From DAOMNN01 sp050486545 (GTDB lineage Bacteria; Pseudomonadota; Gammaproteobacteria; Burkholderiales; Rhodocyclaceae), in assembly GCA_050486545.1 (NCBI GenBank), contig JBJHDM010000061.1, positions 1 to 18,398 on the forward strand: a DNA stretch of 18,398 bases, written 5' to 3'. The translations under genes and the position numbers were made by a program. Positions 16,104 to 18,398 of this stretch are shown here, piece after piece. How positions within the stretch are numbered: the first letter of the stretch is position 1; every line of letters starts with the position of its first letter. The notes beneath the pieces are model-generated. The model had not been told where the DNA came from. It did not search any database and saw nothing but the letters and a program-made list of their open reading frames with translations.

Positions 16104-16988
16104 TTACTGCTTGACCGCCTTGATGTCGCCGTCCGCGTCGATCCCGAGGGTGTAGCCGAGCGAGACATGGTGATAGCGTCCGGCCGTGTTCTCGTTGTGG
16201 ATCGCGAAGCCGAAGTTGTACGTCTTGCCCGGCTCGAGCGTCACATCGCCTTCGCCGCCGGCCAGCTTACGCTGGAACACGACCGTCCAGGTGTCGCCGT
16301 CGAGCTTGCCTTCGGCCACGACGCCACCGCCTTCGTTCTGCACGCGCTTGTCGGCGACGTAGCCGTTGAAGGCCTTGTTCTCACCACTGCGCCACTGGAT
16401 CAGGTCGTAGAAGACGCCGCTCGAGAGCGAGCCGTCCTTGACATACTTCGTCTTGTCGTCGCTGCCATCGGGCATGGTGCGCGAATCGGCATGGCAGCTC
16501 GCCCAGCAGCCCGAGCGATCGGCCGATTCGACCTTGCCGCCGTCGAGCATGAACGCGATCTTCATCGGGTTCTTCTCGTCCATCTTCGGCGAGTTCGCCG
16601 CGCCGGGCTGGGTCCAGGAGAACTTCATGTAGAGGTTCTCGCCGTCATGGGCGGCCTGGATCTTGACCGGGATGTGGCCCGGCTTGCCCGCGACGGGGTT
16701 CGGCTCGAGCTTCTCGCCGGTGACGATCTTCTCGCCCATCTGGGCGGTCTCGTCGGCATGGCATTCGGCACAGGTATCCCCCTGGCCGAAGGCGCGTCCG
16801 CCGCCGTGGCGAACACGATCGACGCGCAACGTACCCACGATCCACTCCATCGGCGAGATGCCGGGATAGAACGCGTTGATCTCGGTGGCGCCGACGGCGT
16901 TCCAGTCGGCGGGCGGCGCGGCGACCGCGGTGCCCTGAACCACGGTGAAGCTCAGTCCGATCGTTGCGGCAATCAGTGATTTCTTCAT
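16104..16988 (-). CDS. Periplasmic heme protein, ethylbenzene-dehydrogenase gamma-like (EB_dh) domain
   Basis: A 294-residue exported redox protein. A signal peptide (1-23, cleavage after AVA) is followed by a classic heme c site CAECH (73-77). A beta-rich domain then resembles the heme-binding subunit of ethylbenzene/DMSO dehydrogenases (IPVKIQAAHDGENLYMKFSW near 106-125; HVSLGY near 274-279). A second heme-like motif at 161-166 reads CWASCH, with three residues between the cysteines instead of two. The start ATG at 16988 has GGGGGA six bases upstream; a TTG two codons earlier is too close to that site. It lies 49 bases after the NapC/NirT gene and is surely co-transcribed. I infer it carries electrons between the NirT-type quinol dehydrogenase and nitrite reductase or another periplasmic acceptor. 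Confidence 0.82.
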   Translation of the reverse strand: MKKSLIAATIGLSFTVVQGTAVAAPPADWNAVGATEINAFYPGISPMEWIVGTLRVDRVRHGGGRAFGQGDTCAECHADETAQMGEKIVTGEKLEPNPVAGKPGHIPVKIQAAHDGENLYMKFSWTQPGAANSPKMDEKNPMKIAFMLDGGKVESADRSGCWASCHADSRTMPDGSDDKTKYVKDGSLSSGVFYDLIQWRSGENKAFNGYVADKRVQNEGGGVVAEGKLDGDTWTVVFQRKLAGGEGDVTLEPGKTYNFGFAIHNENTAGRYHHVSLGYTLGIDADGDIKAVKQ

Positions 16989-17037
16989 AGTCAATCCCCC
17001 ATCGGTTGTTGATTCGCGGCACTTGCCGCGGCCTGGA

Positions 17038-17640
17038 TCAGTTCAGGTAGTCGTCGTCTTCCATGTCTTCGGGCAACTCGTGCGCGATGCCTTGGTGACA
17101 CTGGATGCAGGTCATGCCTTCTTCGACGGCATTCTGGTGTTGCCGGCTGGCCCGACTTGCCTGCTTGCTCTTGTCCATGCTCTCGAAGCTGTGGCAGTTG
17201 CGGCATTCGAGCGAATCGTTGGCCATCATGCGCCGCCATTCGCGCCTGGCCAGGACGAGCCGCTTGGCTTCGAATTTCTCGGGCGTGCTGATGCTGCCGG
17301 TAATCTTGCCCCAGACTTCACGCGACGCCTGGATCTTGCGAATCATCTTCGGGCCCCATTCCTGCGGGACGTGGCAATCGGAACAGACCGCACGTACGCC
17401 CGTGCGGTTATTGTAGTGGATCGTGTGCTGGTATTCCTTGTAGACGTTGTCGTGCATCTCGTGGCAGGAGATGCAGAACTTCTCGGTGTTCGTCCATTCC
17501 ATGACGGTGTTGAAACCGCCCCAGAAGATGATGCCGGCTGCGATACCGATGATCAGCAGTGCACCCACCGAATAGCGTGAACTCGGCTTTCTGAGCCGGG
17601 CGAGCAGTCCAGGGCGTTCGTCAGAGGTTTGATTGTCCAT
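17038..17640 (-). CDS. nirT: Tetraheme NapC/NirT family quinol dehydrogenase
   Basis: A 200-residue membrane-anchored cytochrome c that takes electrons from the quinol pool and hands them to periplasmic reductases. After a basic cytoplasmic tail, one membrane helix spans about 25-45. The periplasmic part has four CxxCH heme sites, at 56-60, 86-90, 146-150 and 178-182, matching the NapC/NirT/NrfH pattern. The C-terminus is acidic and lacks the extra heme of longer relatives. The ATG at 17640 begins the conserved basic N-terminus; its ribosome site is weak. The neighbouring cytochrome cd1 gene suggests the NirT role, though a general CymA-like function cannot be excluded by sequence. An FNR-type site lies upstream at 17732-17745. 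Confidence 0.9.
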   Translation of the reverse strand: MDNQTSDERPGLLARLRKPSSRYSVGALLIIGIAAGIIFWGGFNTVMEWTNTEKFCISCHEMHDNVYKEYQHTIHYNNRTGVRAVCSDCHVPQEWGPKMIRKIQASREVWGKITGSISTPEKFEAKRLVLARREWRRMMANDSLECRNCHSFESMDKSKQASRASRQHQNAVEEGMTCIQCHQGIAHELPEDMEDDDYLN

Positions 17641-17703
17641 TTTGCGCTTCGTCTAAGAAGGAGTATTCAGGGGTGCGGCGCCCTTCGGCAACCACTGGCC
17701 GGG

Positions 17704-17745
17704 ACTATCCGCCCGTACGACTCCAAGTGCCTTAATCCGTGTCAA
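17704..17745 (-). promoter_or_regulatory. nirT: FNR/DNR-like box and -10 element upstream of nirT
   Basis: On the minus strand 17745-17732 reads TTGACACGGATTAA, eight of ten matches to the FNR/DNR consensus TTGAT-N4-ATCAA. A -10-like GATAGT (17709-17704, four of six) gives a start at 17697, so the box is centred at -41.5, the class II activator position. The leader would be about 57 bases. Confidence 0.6.
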
Positions 17746-17869
17746 TTCCTGATACCCGACAAGGTTTCAGGGTTGAATCTCCGGTCCAACAACAATCTGA
17801 TCCAACAATGAAGTGGCGCCCGGTGGAGCGCCAAGAGTCCGGCAGACCTGTGCACCGGGGTCCGAAAGT

Positions 17870-17899
17870 GACGATGGGGTGCCGCGGCACCCCATCGTC
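17870..17899 (-). terminator. Perfect 30-base palindrome behind nirS, probable terminator
   Basis: The two 15-base halves (17870-17884 and 17885-17899) are exact reverse complements, which folds into about 13 pairs with a four-base loop. It lies 17 bases past the nirS stop on the minus strand, with only three T residues after it. The rest of 17641-17916 holds no gene. It has a further 6-bp hairpin (17814-17833) and an 8-base repeat (17785-17792, 17801-17808). Confidence 0.6.
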
Positions 17900-17916
17900 T
17901 TCTGCGACCTAAACGA

Positions 17917-18398
17917 TCAGGTCACGTGGTTGGAACGGTTATAGACGTTGAACTTGCCGGTCGGGGCATACAGACCCTTCACGCGGCCTTTCTCTTCCAG
18001 CGTCTTGGCGTCGAAAATGATCATTTCGCCATTGGGCTGGAGGCTGTCCGAACGGTTCCACACCGAGGCCCACACTTCCGTGCCGTCCTTGTTGAACTCG
18101 AAGTGGGTCGCGACATAACCCGTGGTGGTCGTCAGACGGATGGTCTTGACGACTTCGCGGGTGTTCTTGTCGATGACCTTGATCGACTGCTGGATCTCGG
18201 GTTCGGGATGCAGCGTCTGGTCGATCCACACGTAGTCGCTGTTCGGATGCGTACGGATGAACAGGCCCGGGCCGTCGGTGTCGACTTCGTAGCAGATCTT
18301 CCACGCGTTATCCGGATGACCCTTGGGATCGTTACCCCAGGCGGTCATCTTGCCGACGCCAAGGTGAGGCGTGCCGCCGACCGGACCGCACTTCGGGT
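17917..18398 (-). CDS. nirS: Cytochrome cd1 nitrite reductase, C-terminal part (gene runs off the window)
   Basis: The frame is open to the right edge, so only the last 160 or so residues of the heme d1 propeller domain are present. In the family this periplasmic enzyme reduces nitrite to nitric oxide. Recognisable family stretches are GGTPHLGVGKMTAWGNDP, DPKGHPDNAWKI, LFIRTHPNSDYVWID, EFNKDGTEVWASVWN and the end PTGKFNVYN. The His in PHLG lies where the family has an active-site histidine (SHLG in well-known enzymes), though the flanking residues differ. The N-terminal heme c domain is outside the window, so a close paralogue such as NirN or NirF cannot be fully excluded, but the C-terminus fits NirS best. 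It is followed by a palindromic terminator and then, same strand, nirT. Confidence 0.8.
   Translation of the reverse strand, partial: PKCGPVGGTPHLGVGKMTAWGNDPKGHPDNAWKICYEVDTDGPGLFIRTHPNSDYVWIDQTLHPEPEIQQSIKVIDKNTREVVKTIRLTTTTGYVATHFEFNKDGTEVWASVWNRSDSLQPNGEMIIFDAKTLEEKGRVKGLYAPTGKFNVYNRSNHVT

Overview
The window looks like chromosomal DNA from a high-GC, denitrification-capable proteobacterium, most likely a gammaproteobacterium of the Chromatiales/Ectothiorhodospiraceae type. This is inferred from protein flavour, tRNAs with encoded CCA, a nirS/NapC-NirT cytochrome block, and the sbcDC and L,D-transpeptidase genes. No homology search was possible, so the taxonomy is a judgement. Coding density is very high and no gene-free stretch exceeds 300 bases. 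There is no CRISPR array, insertion sequence, rRNA or prophage gene.

Layout, left to right. Positions 1-252 are a non-coding leader with a strong hairpin and a possible promoter. Then come serS and two tRNA genes, tRNA-Ser(CGA) and tRNA-Arg(ACG), each with its own good sigma70-type promoter and with a hairpin behind the pair. A lone family-2 glycosyltransferase lies on the minus strand, divergent from a large SLC13/DASS-type permease with two RCK_C (TrkA_C) domains. Convergent to the permease is a three-gene minus-strand operon: an anchored gamma-glutamylcyclotransferase (GGCT/AIG2-like) protein, a putative glutamine-synthetase-fold amidoligase, and a class I glutamine-amidotransferase-like peptidase (peptidase C26/PuuD family). 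Divergent from it are an EAL-HDOD signalling protein and the overlapping DNA-repair pair sbcD-sbcC. Next is a divergent pair of cell-wall L,D-transpeptidase family genes (YcbB-like on minus, YkuD_2-like on plus), followed by a small membrane zinc-ribbon protein and a textbook bidirectional terminator. The right end is a minus-strand respiratory block: the 3' part of a cytochrome cd1 nitrite reductase gene (nirS-like), a tetraheme NapC/NirT quinol dehydrogenase, and a periplasmic heme protein of the ethylbenzene-dehydrogenase gamma-subunit-like family.

Functional links. The amidoligase, GGCT and C26 peptidase together look like a make-and-break system for an unknown amide or gamma-glutamyl conjugate. 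It is the least characterised and most interesting unit here. In the nir block, NirT would pass quinol electrons to periplasmic carriers and then to nitrite reductase. An FNR/DNR-like site at exactly -41.5 from a plausible start suggests control by low oxygen or NO. Translation starts are notable: at least six genes appear to begin with GTG or TTG.
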